Assembly (NCBI RefSeq): GCF_002208135.1
Contig: NZ_CP021647.1
Span: forward strand, 1 to 64,000
From: Pseudoalteromonas piscicida
GTDB taxonomy: Bacteria > Pseudomonadota > Gammaproteobacteria > Enterobacterales > Alteromonadaceae
Direction of reading: 5' to 3'
Length of the DNA stretch: 64,000 nt
In this document: piece after piece, positions 44,334 through 52,345 of the stretch
How positions within the stretch are numbered: position 1 is the first letter of the stretch
Layout of the letters: each line of letters begins with the position of its first letter
Position numbers and translations under genes: made by a program
The notes under the pieces: generated by a model
Database searches by the model: none
The model's input: the letters and a program-made list of their open reading frames with translations, nothing else
What the model was told of the DNA's origin: nothing

Positions 44334-44357
44334 AAGGGAGTGAACGACTCCCTTTTT
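44334..44357 (+). terminator. Intrinsic terminator of the phosphodiesterase gene
   Basis: Stem AAGGGAGT (44334-44341) and ACTCCCTT (44347-44354), loop GAACG, followed by a T-run. Confidence 0.9.
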
Positions 44358-44429
44358 CATCTTGTTTTATACTTCAGTGGGCGTTTTTCAGTTATGCTGT
44401 GCGCTCCTCTTTTGACAAGGATAAGATTG

Positions 44430-45440
44430 ATGGATTTTAGATCTGATACGGTTACGCAACCGACCTCCGCCATGAAACAAAGCATGTTTGACGCGCCGCT
44501 TGGTGACGATGTTTATGGTGATGATCCGACAGTGAACGCACTTGAACAGTTTGCGGCTGAGCGTCATGGTTTTGAGGCTGCGCTGTTTACCAGCTCAGGC
44601 ACGCAAGCAAACCTGCTTGCACTGATGAGCCATTGTGAAAGAGGGGATGAATATCTTTGCGGGCAGCAGGCACACAATTATAAATTTGAAGCAGGTGGCG
44701 CCGCCGTGCTTGGCTCTATTCAGCCGCAGCCATTAGAAAACGAGGCCGATGGCAGTATTTGCTTAGAAAGAATTAAGCAAGCGATTAAACCTGATGATTT
44801 TCATTTTGCGAAAACTAAGCTGCTTAGTTTAGAAAACACCATTGGTGGCAAGGTATTAAGTCTAGAGTATATTGCACAAGCCAGAGCGCTGTGTGATGAG
44901 CGTGGCTTAAAGCTTCACCTTGACGGTGCAAGAGTCTACAACGCAGCAGTCGCGTTAAAGGTTGATATCACAGAAATCGTAAAGCATTTTGATTCATTTA
45001 CTATTTGCTTATCTAAAGGGCTTGGTGCGCCGGTTGGCTCTTTATTACTTGGTGATAAAGCATTGATAGAAAAGGCGAGAAGGCTTAGAAAAATGCTTGG
45101 TGGCGGTATGCGTCAGGCGGGCATGCTTGCGGCGGCTGGTCTTTATGCTTTGCAACATAACGTAGAACGTCTAGAGGAAGATCATCAAAACGCGCAATAT
45201 TTAGCTGAAAAGCTTGAACAACTGCCTGGGTTTAAGCCATGCAAGCACTTAGTACATACAAATATTATCTTCGCTGAAGTGGAAGCTGGCATTGATCTTT
45301 TTGCGATAGCAAAGCAGTTAAAGGCAAAGGGCATTAATATCAATCCTGGATATCAAGGCATGCGATTTGTGACGCATTTGGGAGTGAGCCGCTCTGATGT
45401 GGATAAGCTAATAGCAGAGCTCACTAATTTGTTGATGTGA
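44430..45440 (+). CDS. ltaE: Low-specificity L-threonine aldolase
   Basis: A 336-residue PLP enzyme that cleaves threonine or allo-threonine to glycine and acetaldehyde. It begins MDFRSDTVTQPT and has GDDVYGDDPTVNALE, FTSSGTQANLLAL and the PLP-lysine segment CLSKGLGAPVGS. The GGGMRQAGMLAAAGLYAL segment is also conserved. The ATG at 44430 has AAGG 9-10 nt upstream; a longer in-frame extension would overlap the terminator of the previous gene and is rejected. It is monocistronic. Confidence 0.95.
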   Translation: MDFRSDTVTQPTSAMKQSMFDAPLGDDVYGDDPTVNALEQFAAERHGFEAALFTSSGTQANLLALMSHCERGDEYLCGQQAHNYKFEAGGAAVLGSIQPQPLENEADGSICLERIKQAIKPDDFHFAKTKLLSLENTIGGKVLSLEYIAQARALCDERGLKLHLDGARVYNAAVALKVDITEIVKHFDSFTICLSKGLGAPVGSLLLGDKALIEKARRLRKMLGGGMRQAGMLAAAGLYALQHNVERLEEDHQNAQYLAEKLEQLPGFKPCKHLVHTNIIFAEVEAGIDLFAIAKQLKAKGININPGYQGMRFVTHLGVSRSDVDKLIAELTNLLM

Positions 45441-45528
45441 TAGGTATTACACTTCTTTACACTTAGTGTATTCTATTTGGGAATAATTACTGCTAGTTTT
45501 GTGCGATAGTTATATAAGGAAAAATTTA

Positions 45529-46032
45529 ATGTTCTCTTCGTTAATAAAGACCACTTTTGGTATTTCTGCTTTGCTAATCAGCACCGCAAGTGTTGCCAAT
45601 TCGGTCGATTTTTCTGCAGGTACTGGCTATCCATTTTTTGGTCAAATCGAACTTTCTCTTCCACAAGCCGATAGTAATAGTCGGTGGTATGGAAATTACC
45701 TTATCGGTTTAGATGATGGGTTTTCTGTAGGTTATGAAAAAGCGGTATCCGAAAACAACAAACATGCATTAGGTGTGGTGCTTGGCGCATTAGGGGCGAG
45801 AGATGCAGGTCCAGTATGTAAAGAAGAGGGGACTGTATGTGATATTTTCGAGCCGCTTATCGATCTCTTTGATAGTGAAACGACAAATGGTATCGGTGTA
45901 AGTTATAGCTACTATTTTACCAGTATCAATCAACCAGGTTGGCGGGTTAAATTGGTTGCAGGTTATGGTGAAAGTGATAGACATAACGTTGAGCGTGCTG
46001 ATGGCAGTTTAATTTTTAGCTATCAGTTTTAA
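45529..46032 (+). CDS. Small outer-membrane-like hypothetical protein
   Basis: A 167-residue protein with signal peptide (FSSLIKTTFGISALLISTAS, cleavage near VANS). The mature part has alternating beta-strand character (WYGNYLIGLDDGFSVGYEKA, GIGVSYSYYFTS, WRVKLVAGYGES) and ends FSYQF with a terminal aromatic, as expected for a small beta-barrel. A cysteine pair (PVCKEEGTVCD) could form a disulfide. The ATG has AAGGA 8 nt upstream. It stands alone, convergent with a siderophore receptor. No family is recognised. Confidence 0.6.
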   Translation: MFSSLIKTTFGISALLISTASVANSVDFSAGTGYPFFGQIELSLPQADSNSRWYGNYLIGLDDGFSVGYEKAVSENNKHALGVVLGALGARDAGPVCKEEGTVCDIFEPLIDLFDSETTNGIGVSYSYYFTSINQPGWRVKLVAGYGESDRHNVERADGSLIFSYQF

Positions 46033-46035
46033 GTC

Positions 46036-46072
46036 ATCGCCCTATTGCCATTGGTCTCGGTTCTAGGGCGAT
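46036..46072. terminator. Hairpin between convergent genes
   Basis: ATCGCCCTA (46036-46044) is complementary to TAGGGCGAT (46064-46072), with a 19-nt loop. The following TTAGTTCTT is a weak T-rich tail. The position between the gene ending at 46032 and the siderophore receptor ending at 46094 suits a shared terminator. Confidence 0.6.
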
Positions 46073-46093
46073 TTAGTTCTTATAATTCAGTCG

Positions 46094-48256
46094 TTAAAAC
46101 TTGTATTTTACGTTAGCACTAATGGTTCTGCGCTGTCCGTAGAAACAGTCTCCACGGAACAAACAGCTGGTAATAACCGTTTTATCGCTGACATTATCAA
46201 CTTGCAAACTGAATTGATATTGTTCAATGTCATAGCCAATCATCATATCAATAAGGTTAAAGTTGTCGGTCACTAATTGCTGATGCAGTGTTTGACCATT
46301 CAACTCAACTGTGCGACTGCCATCGTAGGTTTCTCCCACATGCCTAATACCCGCACCAAACTTAAGCCCAGGCAGCCATTCATCCGCGCGGTACGTCGCC
46401 CAAATTGAAGCTAAGTGCTTTGGTGTTGCTGAAAGTTGAGCATCATCTGTGATTAACGTGCCCAAGTCTTGTGCTACGTAGAGTTCTGTGGACGATAGCG
46501 GAGAGATATCTTGTTCCGTATCTAAATAAGAGTAAGCGGCATAGATATCAAGGTGCTGCCATTCAAGCTGGGCTTCAAGCTCAAATCCTTTTACTGCAAT
46601 TTCACCGTCTTGTACTTCAAACTCTGGGGACACTTTTCGTATTTGATTTTTGTCTTTGATTTCAAATATAGAAGCAGTGATAAGGTGTTCAGTCCCCGTT
46701 GGCTGATATTTTAAGCCAAGTTCAACTTGCTCGCCCTCAAGCGGTTTATATGCGCCCCCTTGTGATTTTTGTCCAAATACGGCTTTAAATGATTCTGAAT
46801 AGCTAGCATAGGGTGCTATGCCATTCTCAAATTGGTAAAGCACACCGATCCGACCGGTTGTGGCATTCTGACTATTCTTGATTGCACCCGCCGTTTGCAC
46901 CTGATTTGAAACGTCATCATAGCGAAGTGCCGCATTGAATACCCAGCTGTTTACTTCTGCGGTGACTTGCGTATAAGCACCAAGCTGTGTGTTGTTGAGC
47001 GTGTTTTCAGGGTTATCGACAACCGCTGTTGGTAACTCAGTGCTTTGTCCATAGACTGGGTTATATAAGTCTAGTGGTGCTGCAACCCCGCGTCCGCGAT
47101 CAGAATCTGTATCCGCATTTTGGTAATCAACACCTGAAACCATAGTGAGTTTCACCGTATCTAGTTCCAAATATTTATGGAATTGAAGATCCATCGTCAC
47201 GCTACGTGCACTTGAATCGGTGAGGCTGGCGATACGCTTAACAGTACGTTTGTCGGCTTCAAATTTTGGTGGCCAAGAATAAATGGTACGGTACTCGGAT
47301 GAACTATCGCTGTAGCGACCAGAAAACTTAACATGCGTGTCTAAATCAAAGCTGTGCTCAACAATAGCGGTGATCGCTTGTTGCTCAGTATCATATTTAT
47401 CCCAGCCAGGCTCGCTGATGAAACGCTCACTGGGAATTTGGCCATATTTTGCAGGTAGAATAGTGCCTTCATGGGGGAAAAATTGCGTTGAAGAGCCTGA
47501 TTCATTTCTCTGAAGGTTGGCAAGTAAGGTAACTTTAGTGTCATCTGACGCAAGCCAGCTAAAGCTTGGTGCAAGCATCAGAGTATTGTCATCAACATAA
47601 TCGGTCTGCGTACCACTGTCTCGATACATAGCAACAGCACGTGCTTGATACTCTTGCTGCTCACCAAATGTGGTATTGTAATCTAGTGCCAGCTGCTTAC
47701 GGTCGTAGTTGCCCATTTGCGCCCAGATCTCACCTTCGGTGTCTGCCTTTGGTAATTTTGACACTGCGTTGACGATACCACCCGTTGACCCTTGGCCGTA
47801 AAGCACAGATGAAGGACCTTTTAAGATCTCAACGCTTTCAAGTGCATAAGGGTTAGTACGCGTGTTGTTGTAGTTGCCAAACAACTTTTGTAGGCCGTCA
47901 ACGTAGAGTAGGGGATCGACGCCACGAATTTTAGACCAGTCACCTCGTGTATCAACACCATATGGTCCATTATAAACACCCGCAACATATCCAATCGCAT
48001 CTTGCAGCGTTTCTGCACCTAAATCAGAAATACGTTGCGCTGTTAATACAGAAACTGAAACAGGCGTTTTGACGATTGGAACTGCTGTTTTTGATGCCGT
48101 AGCGCTAACGTATGAAATCAGACCTCTTGGGCTAACTTCGATGATTTCAATGTCATCTTTATCTTGCTTGGTTTGTTCCTGTGCAATGGCAGAGCAAGAC
48201 AACGCCAATGCAACACTGGCAATTAGGGTTGGATATTTGTATTTAAATGAGCGCAT
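46094..48256 (-). CDS. TonB-dependent siderophore receptor
   Basis: A 720-residue receptor with signal peptide (TLIASVALALSCSAIAQEQ), a plug domain (RISDLGAETLQDAIGYVAGV, TRGDWSKIRGVDPLLYVDGL, LESVEILKGPSSVLYGQGST) and a barrel ending RRTISANVKYKF. This is the TonB siderophore-receptor pattern. The ATG at 48256 has AGGG 8 nt upstream; a start ten codons earlier is weaker. A Fur box lies 45-63 bp upstream, so it should be iron-repressed. The cognate siderophore is unknown and no biosynthesis genes are in the window. Confidence 0.92.
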   Translation of the reverse strand: MRSFKYKYPTLIASVALALSCSAIAQEQTKQDKDDIEIIEVSPRGLISYVSATASKTAVPIVKTPVSVSVLTAQRISDLGAETLQDAIGYVAGVYNGPYGVDTRGDWSKIRGVDPLLYVDGLQKLFGNYNNTRTNPYALESVEILKGPSSVLYGQGSTGGIVNAVSKLPKADTEGEIWAQMGNYDRKQLALDYNTTFGEQQEYQARAVAMYRDSGTQTDYVDDNTLMLAPSFSWLASDDTKVTLLANLQRNESGSSTQFFPHEGTILPAKYGQIPSERFISEPGWDKYDTEQQAITAIVEHSFDLDTHVKFSGRYSDSSSEYRTIYSWPPKFEADKRTVKRIASLTDSSARSVTMDLQFHKYLELDTVKLTMVSGVDYQNADTDSDRGRGVAAPLDLYNPVYGQSTELPTAVVDNPENTLNNTQLGAYTQVTAEVNSWVFNAALRYDDVSNQVQTAGAIKNSQNATTGRIGVLYQFENGIAPYASYSESFKAVFGQKSQGGAYKPLEGEQVELGLKYQPTGTEHLITASIFEIKDKNQIRKVSPEFEVQDGEIAVKGFELEAQLEWQHLDIYAAYSYLDTEQDISPLSSTELYVAQDLGTLITDDAQLSATPKHLASIWATYRADEWLPGLKFGAGIRHVGETYDGSRTVELNGQTLHQQLVTDNFNLIDMMIGYDIEQYQFSLQVDNVSDKTVITSCLFRGDCFYGQRRTISANVKYKF

Positions 48257-48300
48257 GATTAATCCCTGTGATCTAAGTTTGCACAAATGATATTGTAGAT

Positions 48301-48319
48301 GAGAGTGATTATCAATACT
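48301..48319 (-). promoter_or_regulatory. Fur box upstream of the siderophore receptor
   Basis: On the minus strand AGTATTGATAATCACTCTC matches the 19-bp Fur consensus at about 13 positions, including an intact TTGATAATCA core. Position relative to the start at 48256 fits promoter control. Confidence 0.6.
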
Positions 48320-48382
48320 GTTGTTCTGAAATTTGCAAATATTACAAAGCTTTATTCTAGTTACAACATTCGCTACGTATTG

Positions 48383-48541
48383 TTAATCGTTATGTCTCAT
48401 ACTTGAGCGGCGCTTAGAAGCGCAGCGCTTTGAGCAGTATTTAACGTTTTCCCAGTCTCTTTGCCATTTTTTCCGCCAATAAAACGGGCGTTCGCAAATA
48501 GGGCATACTTTATGAGGTAGATTTGGTTTTTGATGAGACAT
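48383..48541 (-). CDS. DUF2256 zinc-ribbon-like protein
   Basis: A 52-residue protein with the full DUF2256 signature: [20 protein letters not shown] followed by [20 protein letters not shown]. Four cysteines form a likely zinc ribbon. I place the start at the ATG at 48541, matching the usual family N-terminus (M-x-KKPNLP); another ATG nine codons earlier (48568) is possible, and neither has a good ribosome binding site. In many bacteria this gene lies near cryptochrome or photolyase genes; here it is alone, between a siderophore receptor and the sulfur locus. Function is unknown. Confidence 0.85.
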   Translation of the reverse strand: MSHQKPNLPHKVCPICERPFYWRKKWQRDWENVKYCSKRCASKRRSSMRHND

Positions 48542-48591
48542 GTCGATTGAATCATTTTTAGTATTCATACGGTAGTGATAATAAGTGGATC

Positions 48592-48625
48592 AAAAAAGCC
48601 CCATAGCAAGTGCTGTAGGGGCTTT
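48592..48625 (-). terminator. Intrinsic terminator of the desulfurase-rhodanese gene
   Basis: AAAGCCCC (48595-48602) pairs with GGGGCTTT (48618-48625) around a 15-nt loop. On the minus strand the stem is followed by a run of T (48592-48597). It sits 20 bp past the rhodanese stop. Confidence 0.88.
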
Positions 48626-48644
48626 AGAAAGGAAATAGGGCAGG

Positions 48645-49208
48645 TTATGCTGATGGGATGAGTGCATATCCTCCTTTTAAATGTCCGATATTATGAAAGC
48701 CAAGTCTTGCCAGCGCTTGTGCGGCAACTCGTGAACGGCTGCCGCTGCGACACACCAACACCAACTCTTTCGACTTGTCTTGACTATGTTTGCAAATAAA
48801 GTCAGTAAGGCGGGTGAGTGGCACATTTTGATCAAACGCACTATCGTGGTTTAGGGCATATTCATGCGGTTCACGTATATCAATTAACAGCACACCTTCG
48901 TTGTTAGCGATGTGAGCATTGAGGTCTGTTGTGGTGTACTCGTGCAGTTCAAATTGGCTTTTATTACAAACCGTTGCGCCACACATGATCTCACTGCCTG
49001 CCTCATCAATAATGTTTTTATCTATTTGTGCCTTTTTCTCGACAAATACGTCAACTGCAATGTCATGTTGAAGCACACTATTTAATAGCAAATTACGATT
49101 ACACTCTGCCGCCAGGGTGGTTGCAAACTCATTGTTGTAGTCGTGGCTTGGGCATAACAAAGTATCGGTTTCGATAAGTTGAGCAAGTAACTGAATGCTG
49201 TGCAGCAT
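48645..49208 (-). CDS. Rhodanese part of a frameshifted desulfurase-MBL-rhodanese fusion
   Basis: This frame holds the end of a metallo-beta-lactamase domain (TDTLLCPSHDYNNEFATTL, the metal-ligand loop seen in ETHE1-like persulfide dioxygenases) and then a rhodanese domain (LLIDIREPHEY, active-site loop VCRSGSRSR). The first ATG at 49208 lies within the missing part of the MBL domain, with no Shine-Dalgarno sequence. The open frame extends upstream without a stop to the G run at 49250-49253, where it would continue as ALGRTNFSTSSSKAM, the expected sequence after CGDLILMG. So this is the 3' part of the gene at 49244-50911, not a separate gene. A single missing G, or -1 ribosomal slippage, would join them. 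Confidence 0.85.
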   Translation of the reverse strand: MLHSIQLLAQLIETDTLLCPSHDYNNEFATTLAAECNRNLLLNSVLQHDIAVDVFVEKKAQIDKNIIDEAGSEIMCGATVCNKSQFELHEYTTTDLNAHIANNEGVLLIDIREPHEYALNHDSAFDQNVPLTRLTDFICKHSQDKSKELVLVCRSGSRSRVAAQALARLGFHNIGHLKGGYALIPSA

Positions 49209-49243
49209 CGCTTTTGATGAACTGGTGGAGAAGTTGGTTCTAC

Positions 49244-49255
49244 CTAGTGCCCCAT
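49244..49255 (-). other. Frameshift site (ATGGGGCACTAG)
   Basis: On the minus strand the desulfurase/MBL frame reads ATG GGG CAC TAG and stops. Slipping back one base after GGG, or adding one G to the run of four, gives ATG GGG GCA CTA GGT and continues into the rhodanese frame. A homopolymer at the break suggests an indel, an assembly error or phase variation; no clear downstream pseudoknot was identified. Confidence 0.75.
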
Positions 49256-50911
49256 CAAGATTAAATCACCACAAAAAACGTATCTGATAGCGTACTTATC
49301 TTGTTGTTGCTCCAGTAACATAAAGGTGACGCTATCTTCTGTATGTCCTGGAGTGGCTAGTTTTGCAAGACGGTAGTGACCAATTGCTAGCGCTTCCAGT
49401 GACTGGCCTTTAAATTCAATGTGTGTAGTTTGAATTGGCCAGCCCAAATGATCGCATGTTTGCTTTGGTAAATTCAGTGCGGTTCGACTCGATTCATGAT
49501 CGGCATGCCCATGAGTATCAAGCGCGGCGAGCAGAGTCAGCTGCTGGCATTTCAATATCGTATTAAGACGTTCTACCAGCTCAGGAAGTGGGTCGATTAT
49601 AATCGCCGTTTTTGACTGCTTATCAGCAAACAACCAACAGCATGCACCACCCACTTTGAATTGTACTAGACCGTCAAGCGCTTCTTTATTATTAACGCCA
49701 TTCGCCGCTTGCATGAGACAGCTGTGACCGAGTGCCTGAGCACAATGGAGAATGCGCTCACACGCCGCGTCTATTTCAGTTTGGGTTGTGGCAGGACCAA
49801 AGGACAGTCTAATAGCCGATTCGCTTTGCCATGCAGGGAGTCCCATGGCATCTAGCACAAAACTGCGCGTGACCTTTGAACTGCACGCTGAGCCTGAGCT
49901 GACACGGATGTTTGCAGCGTCGAACAAGTCCATGATTTCTTTTGAGCTAAATCCCGGAATTGCAAAGTTTAGTGTAGTTGGAACGCTATTGCTGAATTGG
50001 TTATTAAATACAATCGTCGGGAACGCATCTTTGAGCGTTTGAGCCAATTGATTACGAAAATCGTGTAGTTTATCTACGCTTGCAAATTGGCTGTCATTTT
50101 CTTTTAGCAGTTCATCAAAAATCACATTCAGCGCGGCAAGGCCTGGCAAATTTTCTGTCCCTGAGCGTAAACCGCTTTCTTGACCGCCGCCTGCGATAAA
50201 TGGTGTAAACGGCGCGGTTTCTCGAATATAAACAAAACCAATGCCTTTTGGTGCATAGAGCTTATGGCCGCTAAAAGGTGCGTAGTCAATTGTTGTTCTC
50301 GCTAAGTTCAAGCTGCGTTTACCCAGCGCCTGTACACAGTCAACCATCCAAAAAATATCTGAATTATGCTTTCTTATTACTTCTTCTAATTTGTTCAGAT
50401 CTTGATATACACCGGTTTCATTATTGACAGCCATAGTGCAAATCATAAGTGCATTAGGCACTTCATTTGCGATAAATGCTAAATCTAGGTTACCTGCACC
50501 ATCAACCGGAATGGCCTTGACATCGGCATTAATTTCCAGAATTTGATTCCAATGTTTGAGCGATTCTGGTACCGCTTTGTGTTCCGTAGCCCCGTAAAGT
50601 AGCGTATATTTTTTGTGTGGCTGTATCTTCTTTTTTGCATCACAAAGGGCTGATAGTATGCCTGTCTGGATGCCTTCGGTTGCACCACTGGTGAAGATCA
50701 CTCGACCATGACCTGAACCTAAGACAGCACGTGCTTTTTGGCGAGTTTGCTCCATCAGTTGCTTAGCTTGTAGGCCTGTAATGTGGCTGCTGCTAGGGTT
50801 GCCAAACATGGTTTTCATGGTAACCAATGCTGCATTTGCTGCTTGCTCTAATACAGGGGTTGTTGCATTAGCATCTAGATATATTTGAGGTAACACCGTT
50901 TCTACTGTCAT
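49244..50911 (-). CDS. Cysteine desulfurase fused to a metallo-beta-lactamase domain (5' part of frameshifted fusion)
   Basis: Residues 1-395 are an IscS/NifS-type PLP cysteine desulfurase: YLDANATTP, TSGATEG, the PLP lysine K217 in FSGHKLYAPKG, and catalytic C343 in SSGSACSSK. Residues about 415-555 are a metallo-beta-lactamase domain with HGHADH (467-472), TPGHTEDS (H523) and VFCGD (D549), like the persulfide dioxygenase ETHE1. The frame stops abruptly at GH just after the metal-binding aspartate; the rest of the MBL domain and a rhodanese domain continue in the frame of 48645-49208. The ATG at 50911 has AAAGG 7 nt upstream. The full protein would be about 755 residues and could free sulfur from cysteine and oxidise or transfer the persulfide. 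A TauE-type sulfite exporter is divergent. Confidence 0.9.
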   Translation of the reverse strand: MTVETVLPQIYLDANATTPVLEQAANAALVTMKTMFGNPSSSHITGLQAKQLMEQTRQKARAVLGSGHGRVIFTSGATEGIQTGILSALCDAKKKIQPHKKYTLLYGATEHKAVPESLKHWNQILEINADVKAIPVDGAGNLDLAFIANEVPNALMICTMAVNNETGVYQDLNKLEEVIRKHNSDIFWMVDCVQALGKRSLNLARTTIDYAPFSGHKLYAPKGIGFVYIRETAPFTPFIAGGGQESGLRSGTENLPGLAALNVIFDELLKENDSQFASVDKLHDFRNQLAQTLKDAFPTIVFNNQFSNSVPTTLNFAIPGFSSKEIMDLFDAANIRVSSGSACSSKVTRSFVLDAMGLPAWQSESAIRLSFGPATTQTEIDAACERILHCAQALGHSCLMQAANGVNNKEALDGLVQFKVGGACCWLFADKQSKTAIIIDPLPELVERLNTILKCQQLTLLAALDTHGHADHESSRTALNLPKQTCDHLGWPIQTTHIEFKGQSLEALAIGHYRLAKLATPGHTEDSVTFMLLEQQQDKYAIRYVFCGDLILMGH

Positions 50912-51164
50912 GACTGTGCCTTTAGGTATAAGCAAATTACCGATATAACAAAAAGTAATAAGTAATTATTTATAGTTATAATAAGGGAGATAGGTTTACG
51001 TTTCAACTATTGAGGGTGTGTTTCTTGCAGACTAAATAGAGTGATGTTTAATGTAAAATTAATTTGAAAAAAGTGTATTCATCATGTTTAATTGCGTTCG
51101 CTCAGGTGCTTGATGAGCAAGGTAACTGTAATGGTTAAGGAAAGGCTCTTAGAGTAATGGATGA
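50912..51164. other. Divergent promoter region of the sulfur locus
   Basis: About 250 AT-rich bases between the divergent desulfurase-fusion and TauE genes. It must hold both promoters; I see no clear operator or RNA gene. Confidence 0.4.
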
Positions 51165-52070
51165 ATGATGTTGCAACGAATAACAAAACCGACAATGTGG
51201 CCGTTATTTTTTACACTGGGTGTGTACGCTACGTTGATCTGGTTACAAGGCTTTTCTCAGGCGCTTGGCCAAATTATCAGTGAGTTTCATATCGCGCTTA
51301 CCATGGCGTTGGGATCGTTTGTTGCGGGTGGTACTGCACTAGGTGGTGGCGCTGTTGCTTTTCCTGTGATGACTAAATTGTTAGACATAGATCCTGCCAT
51401 CGCCAAGGTATTCTCTCTCGCGATACAAAGCTTTGGTATGACAGCGGCGTCCATTACTATTTTCTGTCGCCGTATTCCAGTATATAAAAACGTGATTTTA
51501 ATGGCGTTGCCAATGGCTGCGCTTGGGGTTACGCTCAGCCTATTATATATCGCACCTCTGGCACCAAGGCTCCTCGTTAAGTCTATTTTTAGTTTTTTAC
51601 TTCTCTGTTTTGCGTTAACGCTGATTTTGAGATGGTGGCGTAAGGCGCATCATCAACCTAGCAGTGAGTTTATCCAACCTAAAATGCTACGTTTTATGGT
51701 TGTAGCGTTAATTGGAGGTATAGCGAGTGGTTTAGTGGGGTCGGGTGCTGATATTGCACTCTTTGCCTTGTTGGTGATTGCTTATAATGCAGATGTGAAA
51801 AAGGCGACTGCAACCTCTGTCGTGGTGATGACGTTTACCTCATTGATTGGAAGTAGTATCAATGCGTGGCACCTCAATACGATTACCAGTGAAATAAATG
51901 GCTATTTGCTAGCGGCAATACCGATTGTGGTCGTTGGTGCCCCGCTAGGCGCTTATGTTTGTTCAAAAGTAAAAGTCGGGCATCTGGTCAGTTTTCTTTT
52001 AGTCTTGATTGGGCTTGAAGTGAGCTTTACCTGCTATGAGTTATATCCTTCTTTACTCGAGCTTTTTTAA
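51165..52070 (+). CDS. TauE/SafE-family sulfite exporter-like membrane protein
   Basis: A 301-residue inner-membrane protein with about eight hydrophobic segments. FVAGGTALGGGAVAFPVMTK and GGIASGLVGSGADIALFALL are the two internal-repeat glycine-rich motifs of the TauE/SafE family. Two tandem ATG codons are possible starts and the ribosome binding site is weak. It is divergent from the desulfurase-MBL-rhodanese gene. Export of sulfite, made when a persulfide dioxygenase oxidises cysteine-derived sulfur, would link the two. A hairpin terminator follows. Confidence 0.88.
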   Translation: MMLQRITKPTMWPLFFTLGVYATLIWLQGFSQALGQIISEFHIALTMALGSFVAGGTALGGGAVAFPVMTKLLDIDPAIAKVFSLAIQSFGMTAASITIFCRRIPVYKNVILMALPMAALGVTLSLLYIAPLAPRLLVKSIFSFLLLCFALTLILRWWRKAHHQPSSEFIQPKMLRFMVVALIGGIASGLVGSGADIALFALLVIAYNADVKKATATSVVVMTFTSLIGSSINAWHLNTITSEINGYLLAAIPIVVVGAPLGAYVCSKVKVGHLVSFLLVLIGLEVSFTCYELYPSLLELF

Positions 52071-52088
52071 TTTTTTCATACTGTAATG

Positions 52089-52112
52089 CGGTTTACGAAA
52101 TGTCGTAAACCG
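52089..52112 (+). terminator. Hairpin after the TauE-type gene
   Basis: CGGTTTACG (52089-52097) and CGTAAACCG (52104-52112) form a perfect 9-bp stem with loop AAATGT, followed by TTTGCATTTT. It lies 19 bp past the stop codon. Confidence 0.7.
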
Positions 52113-52221
52113 TTTGCATTTTAGCTAGCGGTGTTAGCCTCGCTAAATAAAAACATCCATCTGTTACACTCTATTATCATCTCTGCGTGCATTGCAAAAA
52201 ATATTACAAATTTAAAATGTA

Positions 52222-52240
52222 AATGATAGTTGTTATCATT
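52222..52240 (+). promoter_or_regulatory. Fur box upstream of a TonB siderophore receptor
   Basis: AATGATAGTTGTTATCATT is a perfect palindrome around one central T. Its TGATAGTTGTTATCA core matches TGATAATnATTATCA at 12 of 14 positions. It is the best Fur site in the window and lies 106 bp before the receptor start. Confidence 0.8.
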
Positions 52241-52345
52241 ACTGTTGTTTTGCTAAACTTCGCCCCCTCTTTAATAAATTATTTTATGAAATAGGTATTT
52301 GTAGCTATTTTATAACGATCCAATTGCGTAGTTTGGAGTTAACAA

